A stretch of 54,442 nt of DNA from a virus. Position numbers and translations under genes: made by a program. The notes beneath the pieces were generated by a model. It saw only the letters and a list, made by a program, of their open reading frames with translations, did no database searches and was not told the origin of the DNA. The stretch spans positions 1-54,442 of IMG/VR virus record IMGVR_UViG_3300021197_000088; one strand, written 5' to 3'. This document shows, piece after piece, positions 7,187 to 15,922 of the stretch (positions within the stretch are counted from its first letter, which is position 1; the number at the start of each line of letters is the position of its first letter).

Positions 7187-9212
7187 TATAGAGAACACAG
7201 TCACTAAGCGTGATGGCAAGATGCACCTTGACCCGTTTGAGCCAGAGAACTCACTGACTATGGTGGGTATGCTAAATGACCAAGGTGTCAAACGCATCGT
7301 CACATTTGACCACAGTGATGTAAGTGCAGATGAATATGGTCACGTATTGGTACAAGAGTTTCTTGATGCAGCTACCGTACTCATATGCCACAACGCTGCA
7401 TATGATTTGATGTGGTTGTGGGAGTCTGGATTCAAGTATGATGGGCCAGTGTTTGACACGATGCTTGCAGAGTATGTATTGCAGCGTGGTATCAAAGAGC
7501 CACTGTCCCTTGAGGCTTGTGCAGAACGCTACGAGTTGGACACCAAGAAGCAGGACACACTTAAGGAATACTTTAAGCAAGGCTATAGTACACGGGACAT
7601 ACCGTACAACGAGTTGTGTGAGTACCTGTCTGCTGACCTTCATGCTACACAGCAACTGTCTGACAAGCTGATGTATCGACTGAATACAGTAGCTGACAGC
7701 GGATTACGTGGGACAGTAGACCTGACCAATCAGGTGGCTGTATGTCTAGCACGTATCTATCAGCGCGGCTTTGCTGTTGACCTATCTAAGTTGGATGAGG
7801 TGCGACAGGAGTTTGAGCAGGAGAAGAAGCAGCTTGAGGAAGACCTACAAGCTCACATACGTAAGCTGATGGGTGATACACCTATCAACCTGAACAGCCC
7901 AGAGCAGCTATCTTGGGTTATCTACAGCCGCAAGGTAAGGGATAAGCCGTATTGGGGCAATGCTATTGACCCCTACATGGATGACGCAGACTTTCGTAGC
8001 TTAATTGCAGGTGGTACAGAGAAACTCTACAAGACTACTGCACAACAATGTCGTACCTGTAATGGTACAGGATATATTAGAAAGGTGAAGAAAGATGGAA
8101 CACCATTTGCTAGACCAACAAACTGTAAGGACTGTAGTGGGTGCGGCTATCTGCTTGTACCTACTATGGCACTGGCGGGGCTAAAGTTCAAGCCCCCCTC
8201 ATCTAAGTGGGCAAGTGCCAACGGCTTCAGTACTAGCAAGCAGAACCTAGAGATACTAGAGTCAGCAGCCAAGCAACGTGGCATGGCTGACGCTGTTGAC
8301 TTCCTATATAAAGTGCGCAGACTGAGTGCAGTTGATACGTACCTGTCATCCTTTGTTGAGGGTATAAGTACATATACAAAGCAGGATGGTAAGCTGCATG
8401 TACGTTTGCTTCAGCATCGCACAGCTACAGGCCGCTTCTCTGGTGCAGAACCCAACATGCAGAACATGCCCCGTGGCGGCACGTTCCCTGTAAAGAAAGT
8501 ATTTGTGTCACGATTTGCTGGCGGTAGGATTATGGAAGCTGACTTTGCACAGCTTGAGTTTAGGACTGCTGCCTATTTATCACAGGACAAGGTGGCGATA
8601 GATGAAGTATCTACTGGATTTGATGTACACTCATACACCGCTAAAGTTATTACCGATGCTGGTCAACCTACGGATAGGCAGACTGCGAAGGCTCACACGT
8701 TTGCACCGCTTTATGGCGCAACGGGCTTTGGGAGAACGGCAGCGGAAGCAAAGTATTACACACACTTCACAAACAAATACAAAGGAGTCTCAGAATGGCA
8801 TACCCGACTGGCTAAAGAGGCTGTGAATACACGTAAGATTACTACACCAAGTGGGCGTGAGTTCTCATTCCCCGATGTAGTGCGTAAGGTTAGTGGGCGT
8901 GTGTCACACTTTACGCAGATTAAGAACTACCCCGTGCAATCATTTGCTACTGCAGATATTGTACCGATTGCTTTACTACACATAGATGGCTTGTTAGATA
9001 ACATGCGGTCATGTATAGTAAACACAGTGCATGATAGTATTGTTATTGACATACACCCTGACGAAGAACAACAGGTAATCAGTGTCATAGACGCTACTAA
9101 TAAAGCACTACCTTATCTCATCACCCAACGATGGGGTGTTGAGTTTAATGTGCCTTTATTATTAGAGGCAAAAATAGGTCCGAATTGGCTTGACACCAAG
9201 GACGTAACCTGA
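7170..9212 (+). CDS. Family A DNA polymerase with 3'-5' exonuclease and inserted DnaJ-type zinc finger
   Basis: The 680-residue protein has an N-terminal proofreading exonuclease (LDIEN with D6 and E8; CHNAAYDLMWL near 72-82; YLSADLHAT near 155). The polymerase domain has motif A EADFAQLEFR (D458), motif B R503-x3-K507-x3-F511-x3-Y515-G, and motif C VHDS (H621, D622). Between them, C294xxC297-NGTG and C319xxC322-SGCG form a DnaJ-like zinc finger with 21 residues between the CxxC pairs. T7 and E. coli enzymes lack this insert; it is the remembered hallmark of HMO-2011-type phages. Phe at the E. coli 762 position is the type usually linked to lytic phages. It replicates the phage genome. Confidence 0.93.
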   Translation: MKLTLDIENTVTKRDGKMHLDPFEPENSLTMVGMLNDQGVKRIVTFDHSDVSADEYGHVLVQEFLDAATVLICHNAAYDLMWLWESGFKYDGPVFDTMLAEYVLQRGIKEPLSLEACAERYELDTKKQDTLKEYFKQGYSTRDIPYNELCEYLSADLHATQQLSDKLMYRLNTVADSGLRGTVDLTNQVAVCLARIYQRGFAVDLSKLDEVRQEFEQEKKQLEEDLQAHIRKLMGDTPINLNSPEQLSWVIYSRKVRDKPYWGNAIDPYMDDADFRSLIAGGTEKLYKTTAQQCRTCNGTGYIRKVKKDGTPFARPTNCKDCSGCGYLLVPTMALAGLKFKPPSSKWASANGFSTSKQNLEILESAAKQRGMADAVDFLYKVRRLSAVDTYLSSFVEGISTYTKQDGKLHVRLLQHRTATGRFSGAEPNMQNMPRGGTFPVKKVFVSRFAGGRIMEADFAQLEFRTAAYLSQDKVAIDEVSTGFDVHSYTAKVITDAGQPTDRQTAKAHTFAPLYGATGFGRTAAEAKYYTHFTNKYKGVSEWHTRLAKEAVNTRKITTPSGREFSFPDVVRKVSGRVSHFTQIKNYPVQSFATADIVPIALLHIDGLLDNMRSCIVNTVHDSIVIDIHPDEEQQVISVIDATNKALPYLITQRWGVEFNVPLLLEAKIGPNWLDTKDVT

Positions 9213-9218
9213 TATAAC
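9190..9218 (+). promoter_or_regulatory. Sigma70-like promoter overlapping the end of the polymerase gene
   Basis: TTGACA at 9190-9195 and TATAAC at 9213-9218 are separated by 17 bp. The -35 lies in the last codons of the polymerase gene. Transcription would begin near 9225, 28 nt before the next ATG (9253). It gives separate control of the ssDNA-binding candidate and the nucleases. Confidence 0.75.
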
Positions 9219-9252
9219 TATCCATCTTACAACTGAAAAGGAGTTGATAAAC

Positions 9253-10131
9253 ATGAATCAAGTAACAACGATAGATACTAATAACTACGCTGAAATGGCA
9301 AAGGCTATGGGCATTGCCAATGAAGCACCCGCACAAAAGAAACAAGGAATGTTCCTTGCTCGTTTACGTATTAACCACTCGCCTATTATAGGCACAGAGA
9401 AAGTGCTGGTTCAGGGTGGTACGTACAAGCTAGAGATTCCTGATGGCCCTACGTACTACGCTGAGTCTGCTATAGTGCGTCCCTTTATGCAACGCTTCAT
9501 GTACAAGAAGTTTATAATGGGTAGTGGCGGTATACCTAACCGTTATGTTAAGACTGTTATGGCTGATACGCTTAACACAGACTTGAAGGATAACGATGGT
9601 GGCTTTAACTGTGGTAAGCCTTCTGGCTGGATAGAAGACTTTAAGTCCTTGCCTGACGCTACGAAAGAACTGATTCGTTCTATCAAGCGTGTACGTGTAG
9701 TGCTTGGCACAGTTGAGTTGGTGAATCCAAAGGATGCAGAAGGCAATGCTGTAGAGTTGGATAATACCCCATTCATTTGGGAAGTAGAGAACCGTGACGC
9801 ATTTAAGACTGTAGGCGGTGTGTTCTCACAGCTTGCTAAGATGAAGCGTCTACCTGTGCAGCATATCGTTACGTTGAATACTGAAGAGCGTAAGCTTCCT
9901 AACGGTAATAGCTTCTATCTACCAACGACTTCGTTAGATATTACTAATGCAGTAGAACTTACCCAAGAAGACCAGAATATGTTTGGAGACTTTATGTCTT
10001 GGGTAACTAACTACAATGAGTACATCATCAATGCTTATGCAGAGAAAGCATCTAGCCATGATGACGATGACTTGGAAGAGTTAGACCTTGCAGGTGTTAT
10101 TGATGTTGAACTAGAAGAAGAGGTAGCATAA
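9253..10131 (+). CDS. Probable single-stranded DNA-binding protein
   Basis: The start at 9253 follows AAAAGGAG; the frame is open slightly further upstream. The 292-residue product has a beta-rich middle and a strongly acidic C-terminal tail (DDDDLEELDL, then DVELEEE), the signature by which T7 gp2.5-like and other phage SSBs contact polymerase and helicase. Its own promoter would allow the high expression an SSB needs, and it sits between polymerase and recombination nucleases. I recognise no OB-fold motif directly, so the call rests on the tail and context. A recombination mediator is the alternative. Confidence 0.55.
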   Translation: MNQVTTIDTNNYAEMAKAMGIANEAPAQKKQGMFLARLRINHSPIIGTEKVLVQGGTYKLEIPDGPTYYAESAIVRPFMQRFMYKKFIMGSGGIPNRYVKTVMADTLNTDLKDNDGGFNCGKPSGWIEDFKSLPDATKELIRSIKRVRVVLGTVELVNPKDAEGNAVELDNTPFIWEVENRDAFKTVGGVFSQLAKMKRLPVQHIVTLNTEERKLPNGNSFYLPTTSLDITNAVELTQEDQNMFGDFMSWVTNYNEYIINAYAEKASSHDDDDLEELDLAGVIDVELEEEVA

Positions 10132-10982
10132 TGAAACACCCTGCTGAACTGGCACTACATCAGTATCTCACGGATGCTGTAACAGGTAAGTCAACCATGT
10201 CACAAGACACAATCAAACAGATTGGTGATGATGTCATGGCGGCTGCTAAACGCCAGTTTGGTGGGGGTAATAAGCGTGACAAGTTTGGTCTGCGTATGTC
10301 TAATGTAGGCAGGCCAACTTGCCAACTCTGGTACGAAAAGAATAAACCAGAGGAAGCTATACCCTTTCCAACGACATTCGTAATGAACATGATGCTTGGA
10401 GATATAGTTGAGGCTGTCTTCAAAGGTATACTAACAGAAGCAGGAGTGAAGTATGAAGACACGGACAAAGTTACTCTTGACCTTGGTGACGATAGCGTTT
10501 CTGGTTCTTATGACCTTATCCTTGATGGTGCAGTTGATGATATTAAATCAGCTTCAGACTGGTCATACAGAAACAAGTTTGAATCCTTTGACACTCTTGC
10601 CAGCGGTGATGGCTTCGGCTACGTAGCACAGCTTGCTGGTTACGCTAAAGCCGCAGGCAAGAAAGCAGGTGGCTGGTGGGTAGTCAACAAGTCTAACGGT
10701 TCATTCAAATACGTACCCGCTACAGGGCTTGACGTGACCGCAGAAGTGTCTAAGATAAAGTCAACAGTAAACAAGGTAAAGGAGAACAAATTTGAAAGAT
10801 GTTTTCAACCAGTACCAGAAAAGTTTAGAGGAAAGGAGACGGGTAATAAGATACTTAACGATGGCTGCAAGTTTTGTTCTTATCGTTTTAGCTGTTGGCC
10901 TACTCTGGTCGAAAGACCTGCTGTAAAGTCACAGGCTAAGAACCCACCTATCGTAAACTATATTGGTGAAGTAGTTGCCTAA
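10131..10982 (+). CDS. PD-(D/E)XK exonuclease of the Cas4/AddB Fe-S type
   Basis: The 283-residue product has the RecB-like nuclease motifs: GDIVEAVFKG (His-box region), GSYDLILDG followed by VDDIKSAS (the D...D-x-K core), and AQLAGYAKAAG (the QxxxY motif). Four cysteines, C64 near the N-terminus and C246-x2-C249-x5-C255 near the C-terminus, have the spacing that binds a 4Fe-4S cluster in Cas4 and AddB. It is probably a 5'-3' or single-strand exonuclease for host DNA breakdown or recombination. It shares one base with the gene before it and overlaps the resolvase by 8 nt. Confidence 0.82.
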   Translation: MKHPAELALHQYLTDAVTGKSTMSQDTIKQIGDDVMAAAKRQFGGGNKRDKFGLRMSNVGRPTCQLWYEKNKPEEAIPFPTTFVMNMMLGDIVEAVFKGILTEAGVKYEDTDKVTLDLGDDSVSGSYDLILDGAVDDIKSASDWSYRNKFESFDTLASGDGFGYVAQLAGYAKAAGKKAGGWWVVNKSNGSFKYVPATGLDVTAEVSKIKSTVNKVKENKFERCFQPVPEKFRGKETGNKILNDGCKFCSYRFSCWPTLVERPAVKSQAKNPPIVNYIGEVVA

Positions 10983-11430
10983 CGCAAAACAATTTAAAGC
11001 AGCACGAAAGTATGGGTATCGTAGCGGTCTTGAACTCAAGGTATCTGACTACCTCAAAGAACATAAAGTAAAGTTTGTGTATGAGGCAGTCAAGATTGAG
11101 TGGGAAGACCTAGCCTACAGAACATATACACCAGACTTCGTGCTGTTTAATGGTATTATAATAGAGACAAAGGGTATGTTTACTGCAGCAGATAGGCGTA
11201 AACATCTTGCAATAAAGAAACAACATCCTAAATTAGATATACGTTTTGTCTTTGAGAATAGCAAACGCAAGTTACGTAAGGGAGCTAAGTCCACTTATGC
11301 TGAGTGGTGTATTCGCTATGGATTTAAATACTATGACAGGATTATTCCTGAAGATTGGTTAAAAGAAAAAGGTAAAAACAAACATCCAAAGTTTATTAAG
11401 TTTGGTGGCACAAAGGTAAAAAGGAGATAG
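10975..11430 (+). CDS. T7 endonuclease I-like Holliday junction resolvase
   Basis: The 151-residue product carries the catalytic set of T7 gp3 at nearly the same numbers: E20 (SGLE), D54 (YTPDF), E64 and K66 (IIIETKG). The family cleaves branched DNA and host DNA as a domain-swapped dimer. The start is a TTG at 10975 inside the previous gene. There is no in-frame ATG before the conserved RSGLE, and GGTGAAG lies upstream. The C-terminus is very basic. It works after replication to resolve branches before packaging. Confidence 0.87.
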   Translation: MPNAKQFKAARKYGYRSGLELKVSDYLKEHKVKFVYEAVKIEWEDLAYRTYTPDFVLFNGIIIETKGMFTAADRRKHLAIKKQHPKLDIRFVFENSKRKLRKGAKSTYAEWCIRYGFKYYDRIIPEDWLKEKGKNKHPKFIKFGGTKVKRR

Positions 11431-11432
11431 GC

Positions 11433-11807
11433 ATGAATAAGATGATGACCAAATTATCAAAAGAAATAAATATCGAAGACTTCCTTATACGTATTAGACC
11501 TTTCTCTGATGACGATGGTAGATGGTCTGGTGAAGTGGATGTATCTATAATGGCTATGCCAGATAACCCTTTAGTGGATGAGGATTATAATCAGCTTATG
11601 CACTTTACTAAAATGGTATGTGCCTCTATACCTGTCATGGAAGAGATAGAAGATTTAAGGAATCTTGTACATGAATACGTAATAAAAGTTGTTGACAATG
11701 ACATGGACATTGATGTAGAGTTAGAAGATAACATGGGGGTTGAGAAAACTTACGATGGTAATGTTATACATCTAAATTTTAACAGTAAAACAAAGGGGTC
11801 AGCATGA
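11433..11807 (+). CDS. Acidic hypothetical protein (124 aa)
   Basis: It starts after AAAAAGGAGATAGGC with ideal spacing. The product is acidic (DNDMDIDVELEDN) with mixed strand and helix character; no family is recognised. It lies between the resolvase and DUF3310 genes and shares 4 nt with the latter. Confidence 0.65.
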   Translation: MNKMMTKLSKEINIEDFLIRIRPFSDDDGRWSGEVDVSIMAMPDNPLVDEDYNQLMHFTKMVCASIPVMEEIEDLRNLVHEYVIKVVDNDMDIDVELEDNMGVEKTYDGNVIHLNFNSKTKGSA

Positions 11808-12112
11808 GTAGGTATGAAGATTACATGGTAGCTAGACTTAGAGAAGAGGAGATTCGCATGAAAAGTCCAAAGAAAAATAAGGACAATGTAGTTGATATGG
11901 TAAACAGTCCACCACACTACAACCAAACAGGCATCGAATGTATACATGCTATCTCTGCTGCTACAGGTGATGGCTTTAAGCACTACTTGCAGGGCAACGT
12001 ATTGAAATATCTATGGCGTTTTGACTATAAAGATAAACCCTTGCAGGATTTACAGAAGGCACAGTGGTACTTAAACGCTCTTGTTGAAGAGGTTATGGCA
12101 AATGAGAGTTAA
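11804..12112 (+). CDS. DUF3310 protein
   Basis: The 102-residue product has the DUF3310 pattern: NSPPHYNQTGIECIHAI in the middle, then GNVLKYLWRFDYKDKPLQDLQKAQWYL. The family occurs in many phages, often beside nucleotide-metabolism genes; T7 gp1.7, a nucleotide kinase, contains a related segment. A role in nucleotide metabolism fits the next genes (ribonucleotide reductase, MazG) but is inference. The first 30 residues are charged and outside the family core. Confidence 0.8.
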   Translation: MSRYEDYMVARLREEEIRMKSPKKNKDNVVDMVNSPPHYNQTGIECIHAISAATGDGFKHYLQGNVLKYLWRFDYKDKPLQDLQKAQWYLNALVEEVMANES

Positions 12113-12260
12113 GATGTACATAACCATAGACATAGATGATGAAGAATATCCAGTGCCAGCAGATGGAAGAGTTGGTGATGAATTAGAAGAGAGCATACAA
12201 GAATACTTTTATGACATAGAAGGTGCAGACATTAAACACATTAGAACAATTACGGAGTGA
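12102..12260 (+). CDS. Small acidic hypothetical protein (52 aa)
   Basis: The ATG at 12102 lies in the end of the DUF3310 gene. The product begins MRVKMYITIDIDDEEYPVP and ends HIRTITE, a strand-helix-strand pattern with high acidity. Its last codons carry GGAG (12254-12257), the ribosome binding site of the reductase gene. Function unknown. Confidence 0.6.
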   Translation: MRVKMYITIDIDDEEYPVPADGRVGDELEESIQEYFYDIEGADIKHIRTITE

Positions 12261-12265
12261 CAGAG

Positions 12266-14197
12266 ATGCTAAGAAATACATTACCAACAGACTACCAGAA
12301 CTTTATAGCCTTATCTCGCTATGCAAGATGGAAAGATGATGAGCAACGCCGTGAGACATGGGGTGAAACTGTGTCCAGATATTTTGATTACATGTCTAAG
12401 CACTTGCAAGACAATCACAACTATAAAATATCTCAAGCATTAAGAGGCGAACTAGAGGATGCAGTACTTAATCAGAGTATCATGCCTAGCATGAGAGCGT
12501 TAATGACAAGTGGCCCCGCACTTGACCGCTGCCATGTAGGTGGATACAACTGCTCATACGTACCTGTGGATAGCCCTCGTGCATTTGATGAGACTATGTA
12601 CATACTTATGTGTGGTACAGGCGTAGGCTTTAGCGTGGAGCGTCACTGTGTAGAGAAGCTACCTACCGTAGCGGAAGACTTTCATCGTACTGATACAGTA
12701 ATCAAAGTAGGTGACAGCAGACCCGGCTGGGCTAAGTCACTTAAAGAGTTGATTGCTATGCTGTATATAGGTCAGATACCTGCATGGGATATGTCAGAGG
12801 TACGCCCTGCTGGTGCTAGGCTCAAAACATTTGGTGGTAGGGCATCAGGCCCACAGCCTCTAGTAGAATTGTTTGAGTTTGTTGTACAGAAGTTTAGAGG
12901 TGCAGCAGGACGTAAGCTATATCCTATTGAGTGTCACGACATTATGTGTAAAATTGGTGAGGTTGTGGTCGTTGGCGGTGTACGTAGGTCAGCACTCATT
13001 AGCTTATCTAATTTAAATGATGACCAGATGGCACATGCTAAGTCAGGTAAGTGGTGGGAGTATGAAGGACAACGTGCGTTGGCTAACAACTCTGTAGCCT
13101 ACAAGACTAAGCCTGAGATGGGTACATTTATGCGTGAGTGGTTGTCGCTGTACGACAGTAAGTCAGGTGAGCGTGGTATCTTTAACAGGCAGTCAGCTAT
13201 AAAGCAAGCTGCTAAGAATGGTAGACGAGATACTGAGCATGACTTTGGTTGTAACCCTTGTAGTGAGATAATCTTACGCCCCTATCAATTCTGTAATTTG
13301 TCAGAGGTAGTAGTGCGTCAAAGCGACACACTCGACACATTGAAAGAAAAGGTTAGGTGGGCTACACTTCTTGGTACATTCCAAGCTACATTAACTAACT
13401 TTAAATACATACGTAAAATATGGAAAGATAACACAGAGGAAGAAAGATTGCTGGGTGTGTCACTAACAGGTATCATGGACAATCCTATGACATCTAAGTC
13501 TGGTGAAAGACTAAACATACTGCTGGGTATATTAAAAGATGAAGCTGTACGCACTAACAAAGAGATGTCAGAATCTCTTAACATACCACAAGCAACTGCT
13601 GTCACTTGTGTGAAGCCTAGTGGTACAGTGTCACAACTTACTGATGCAGCGTCAGGTATTCATGCAAGACACAATCCTTTCTATGTACGTACTGTACGTG
13701 GTGATAATAAAGACCCACTTACACAGTTCCTTATATCACAAGGCATACCTTCTGAACCTGACGTAATGAAACCCGACTCAACGACAGTGTTCAGCTTTCC
13801 TATGCAGTCACCCTTGGGTGCTATCACACGCACACAGATGAACGCTATAGAGCAGCTAGAGTTATGGCTCACCTATCAGCGTTACTGGTGTGAACATAAG
13901 CCTAGTGTAACAATTTCAGTTAAGGAATCTGAATGGATGGACGTAGGTGCTTGGGTATACAAACACTTTGATGAGGTGTCTGGTATCAGCTTCCTGCCAT
14001 TCAGTGAGCATACATATCAGCAAGCACCTTATCAGGATATAGATAAAGATGAATACAAAAAGTTCTTGACAAAAATGCCAAAGAATGTAGACTGGTCATT
14101 ACTCAAGGAGTTTGAGAAAGAAGACACCACATCAGGTGGACGTGAGTTAGCGTGTACTGCAGGTGTGTGTGAAATTGTAGACATAGAGGCAGCGTGA
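12266..14197 (+). CDS. nrdJ: Adenosylcobalamin-dependent (class II) ribonucleotide reductase
   Basis: The product (643 residues from ATG 12266) resembles monomeric class II reductases such as the L. leichmannii enzyme. Visible elements are the redox cysteine C96 (GGYNC), CGTGVGFSVE, N-P-C332-S-E-I with the thiyl C343 (QFC-NLSE) exactly 11 residues apart, CVKPSGT, and a C-terminal CTAGVC pair (C630, C635) for reactivation. It reduces ribonucleotides to deoxynucleotides using B12, so the host must make or import cobalamin. A GTG at 12257 is in frame, but GGAG 12254-12257 is placed for the ATG. Confidence 0.92.
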   Translation: MLRNTLPTDYQNFIALSRYARWKDDEQRRETWGETVSRYFDYMSKHLQDNHNYKISQALRGELEDAVLNQSIMPSMRALMTSGPALDRCHVGGYNCSYVPVDSPRAFDETMYILMCGTGVGFSVERHCVEKLPTVAEDFHRTDTVIKVGDSRPGWAKSLKELIAMLYIGQIPAWDMSEVRPAGARLKTFGGRASGPQPLVELFEFVVQKFRGAAGRKLYPIECHDIMCKIGEVVVVGGVRRSALISLSNLNDDQMAHAKSGKWWEYEGQRALANNSVAYKTKPEMGTFMREWLSLYDSKSGERGIFNRQSAIKQAAKNGRRDTEHDFGCNPCSEIILRPYQFCNLSEVVVRQSDTLDTLKEKVRWATLLGTFQATLTNFKYIRKIWKDNTEEERLLGVSLTGIMDNPMTSKSGERLNILLGILKDEAVRTNKEMSESLNIPQATAVTCVKPSGTVSQLTDAASGIHARHNPFYVRTVRGDNKDPLTQFLISQGIPSEPDVMKPDSTTVFSFPMQSPLGAITRTQMNAIEQLELWLTYQRYWCEHKPSVTISVKESEWMDVGAWVYKHFDEVSGISFLPFSEHTYQQAPYQDIDKDEYKKFLTKMPKNVDWSLLKEFEKEDTTSGGRELACTAGVCEIVDIEAA

Positions 14198-14198
14198 T

Positions 14199-14357
14199 AT
14201 GAATTGCTGGTACTGTGGAACAGAATTAATCTGGGGTGGGGATATAGATATAGAAGAACAATTTGAAAACTTCTGTATGGAAACAAACCTATCGTGTCCT
14301 AATCCAGATTGCAGGGCTGAAGTTATTATGTATTTACCAAAAGCAGAAAGGAGTTGA
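14199..14357 (+). CDS. Small zinc-ribbon protein (52 aa)
   Basis: The product begins MNCWYCGTELIWGG and carries a second knuckle, CPNPDC, near residue 33, together a treble-clef or zinc-ribbon pattern. It begins 1 nt after the reductase stop and ends in the ribosome binding site of the next gene. Similar tiny zinc ribbons occur in many marine phages. The target is unknown. Confidence 0.6.
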   Translation: MNCWYCGTELIWGGDIDIEEQFENFCMETNLSCPNPDCRAEVIMYLPKAERS

Positions 14358-14358
14358 C

Positions 14359-14556
14359 ATGGAAGCATTATTAGTATTAGGTGCATTAGCATATGGTATG
14401 CATCACATAAATAAACAAGACGAACCAGAAGCAACGGTACAAGGAGAAGTAATCTTTAACGAAGGCATAGAAGAGATTGACTGGTCTAAAGCAGGTAACT
14501 TTAGGACAGTTAGTACAGAGAACAACGTACAATGGGTAATGATAACAGAGGGGTGA
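14359..14556 (+). CDS. Small protein with hydrophobic N-terminus (65 aa)
   Basis: The start at 14359 follows GAAAGGAGTTGAC. The first 16 residues (MEALLVLGALAYGMHH) are hydrophobic, perhaps a short membrane anchor; the rest is acidic. No family is recognised. A longer frame upstream is an extension over the previous gene. Confidence 0.55.
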   Translation: MEALLVLGALAYGMHHINKQDEPEATVQGEVIFNEGIEEIDWSKAGNFRTVSTENNVQWVMITEG

Positions 14557-14559
14557 TAC

Positions 14560-14817
14560 ATGCGAGACATATTAATTAACGCTACACGTTCTCATCTAGC
14601 AGGACAAATAAATAAACACCTTGCTAATGTAGAAGTATATATGAACAATACTATTGGTATCGGAGAACACTCTGATATAGTAGAGACTATAGAATTAGAA
14701 CTTGAGCAGATGGCTAACTACCACGATAAGTTAGAGATGCTTACAAAATACTTTATACAACCACAACTCCAACAGGCAGAAGGAGACACAACCGATGAAC
14801 AAACTGGAACCGAATAA
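14560..14817 (+). CDS. Helical hypothetical protein (85 aa)
   Basis: Starts after GAGGGGTGATAC. The product is helical and acidic, with an INATRSHLAGQINKHLANVE segment resembling many small phage proteins of unknown role. It overlaps the next gene by 23 nt. Confidence 0.6.
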   Translation: MRDILINATRSHLAGQINKHLANVEVYMNNTIGIGEHSDIVETIELELEQMANYHDKLEMLTKYFIQPQLQQAEGDTTDEQTGTE

Positions 14818-15220
14818 GAAAGACCGTAAGAAGTTTGACATTGACCTTGAGTATGGTAAGGTTCGTGAGAAGCAAGTAGCGGATATGCTACAGGATAAAA
14901 AGATTGAGGTGAAAAGTGAAAGGGATGTATGGCAAAAGACTGGCAACATTGCTATCGAGTATGAGTGCTATGGTAAACCAAGTGGTATCAACGCTACGGA
15001 ATCAGATTACTGGTTCCACAATCTATGTATCGGTGATGAAACTTTTGCAACAATTGTGTTTGATACTACCTCGTTAAAGCGTATCATATCTAACTTGGAT
15101 AGCAAACGTAGTGTATCAGGTGGGGATAATAATGCAGCACGAATGTATCTGCTTAATTTGCAGAAGTTGTTTTCCTCTGACGTAATCAAAGCCTTTAAGG
15201 AGACCAAAGATGCGGCGTAG
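14795..15220 (+). CDS. PD-(D/E)XK-like nuclease fold protein
   Basis: The 141-residue product shows the pattern D-x(n)-IEVKSERD followed by TGNIAIEYECYGKPSGINATESDYWFH, typical of small phage restriction-endonuclease-fold proteins in which Asp, Glu and Lys (EVK) form the metal site. The role could be a resolvase-like or nicking enzyme. With the genes at 10131 and 10975 this gives three nuclease-fold proteins in one replication region. The start lies within the previous gene after CAGAAGGAG. Confidence 0.65.
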   Translation: MNKLEPNKKDRKKFDIDLEYGKVREKQVADMLQDKKIEVKSERDVWQKTGNIAIEYECYGKPSGINATESDYWFHNLCIGDETFATIVFDTTSLKRIISNLDSKRSVSGGDNNAARMYLLNLQKLFSSDVIKAFKETKDAA

Positions 15221-15470
15221 CGGCCTAAGTAAATATGATGCTCCACTACGTATTCAATACCAGTGGGGCTATGAAGCCTTTAAACGTGGTGGTAAGCTAA
15301 TTAAAGTAGGTGATAAAACTATGTTTCAAGAGAACCGTCCTAACATTGACCCTAACACTATGCAGTATCGTGAGTGGGAACGAGGATGGAACGATGCCTA
15401 CCATGAGAATCTAAACAAGGGTAAAACTAATGACACTAGAAGAAGAGGCGAAACAGTGGATGAAGAATAA
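15210..15470 (+). CDS. Basic hypothetical protein (86 aa)
   Basis: Starts after TAAGGAGACCAAAG, overlapping the previous gene by 11 nt. The product has GYEAFKRGG and YREWERGWNDAYHEN, a motif style seen in phage proteins related to ribosome modulation factor-like peptides (W/G-rich 'WxxGWxDA'). That link is only suggestive. It overlaps MazG by 41 nt. Confidence 0.6.
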   Translation: MRRSGLSKYDAPLRIQYQWGYEAFKRGGKLIKVGDKTMFQENRPNIDPNTMQYREWERGWNDAYHENLNKGKTNDTRRRGETVDEE

Positions 15471-15813
15471 ATCTTTAAGCGGTATAACAGCTACTGAATA
15501 TCAGATACGTGCAGCAGAGACAGCCATCTTCCCAAAAGAAAAAGCCCTTGAGTATATTACTCTTGGGCTTACTGGTGAGGCTGGTGAGATTGCTAATAAA
15601 GTTAAGAAGCTGATACGTGATGGTGCAGATGTTGAAGGGTACAACGATAAGTTAAATCAGATAGGTGCAGAGTTAGGTGATGTCCTGTGGTACTGCGCTA
15701 TGCTGGCAAGAGAAGTGGATATAAATCTTGGTAGTGTTATGGAAAGCAATCTTAAAAAGTTGGCAGATAGGAAAGCTAGGAATCGCCTACAGGGTGATGG
15801 TGACAATCGTTAA
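15430..15813 (+). CDS. mazG: MazG-like nucleotide pyrophosphohydrolase
   Basis: The 127-residue product contains the MazG metal-binding pattern E50-x2-E53 (LTGEAGEI) and E81-x2-D84 (AELGDVLWY) within an all-alpha fold, at the usual length of single-domain MazG proteins. It hydrolyses nucleoside triphosphates to monophosphates, and in phages it is proposed to tune (p)ppGpp or nucleotide pools. The start lies inside the previous gene. It is followed by small membrane peptides and the operon terminator. Confidence 0.88.
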   Translation: MTLEEEAKQWMKNKSLSGITATEYQIRAAETAIFPKEKALEYITLGLTGEAGEIANKVKKLIRDGADVEGYNDKLNQIGAELGDVLWYCAMLAREVDINLGSVMESNLKKLADRKARNRLQGDGDNR

Positions 15814-15922
15814 GTATGCACCGTTTGTTGCTATCGTTGGCTGGCTCTTGTATGCCATTGGCATGGGGCTGGCTAATGATTTATGTAACTGTGTAAAGGA
15901 GTATGATGGATGGTGGCGTTAG
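15797..15922 (+). CDS. Small membrane protein (41 aa)
   Basis: The ATG at 15797 follows AGGGTG and overlaps the end of mazG. Residues 6-24 (KYAPFVAIVGWLLYAIGMG) form one membrane span; the C-terminus is DLCNCVKEYDGWWR. Function unknown. Confidence 0.5.
   Translation: MVTIVKYAPFVAIVGWLLYAIGMGLANDLCNCVKEYDGWWR

Noticed and set aside
14045-14072. Promoter-like TTGACA at the end of the reductase gene
   Set aside because: Spacing and -10 (TAGACT) are weak and the downstream genes are tightly coupled to the reductase.
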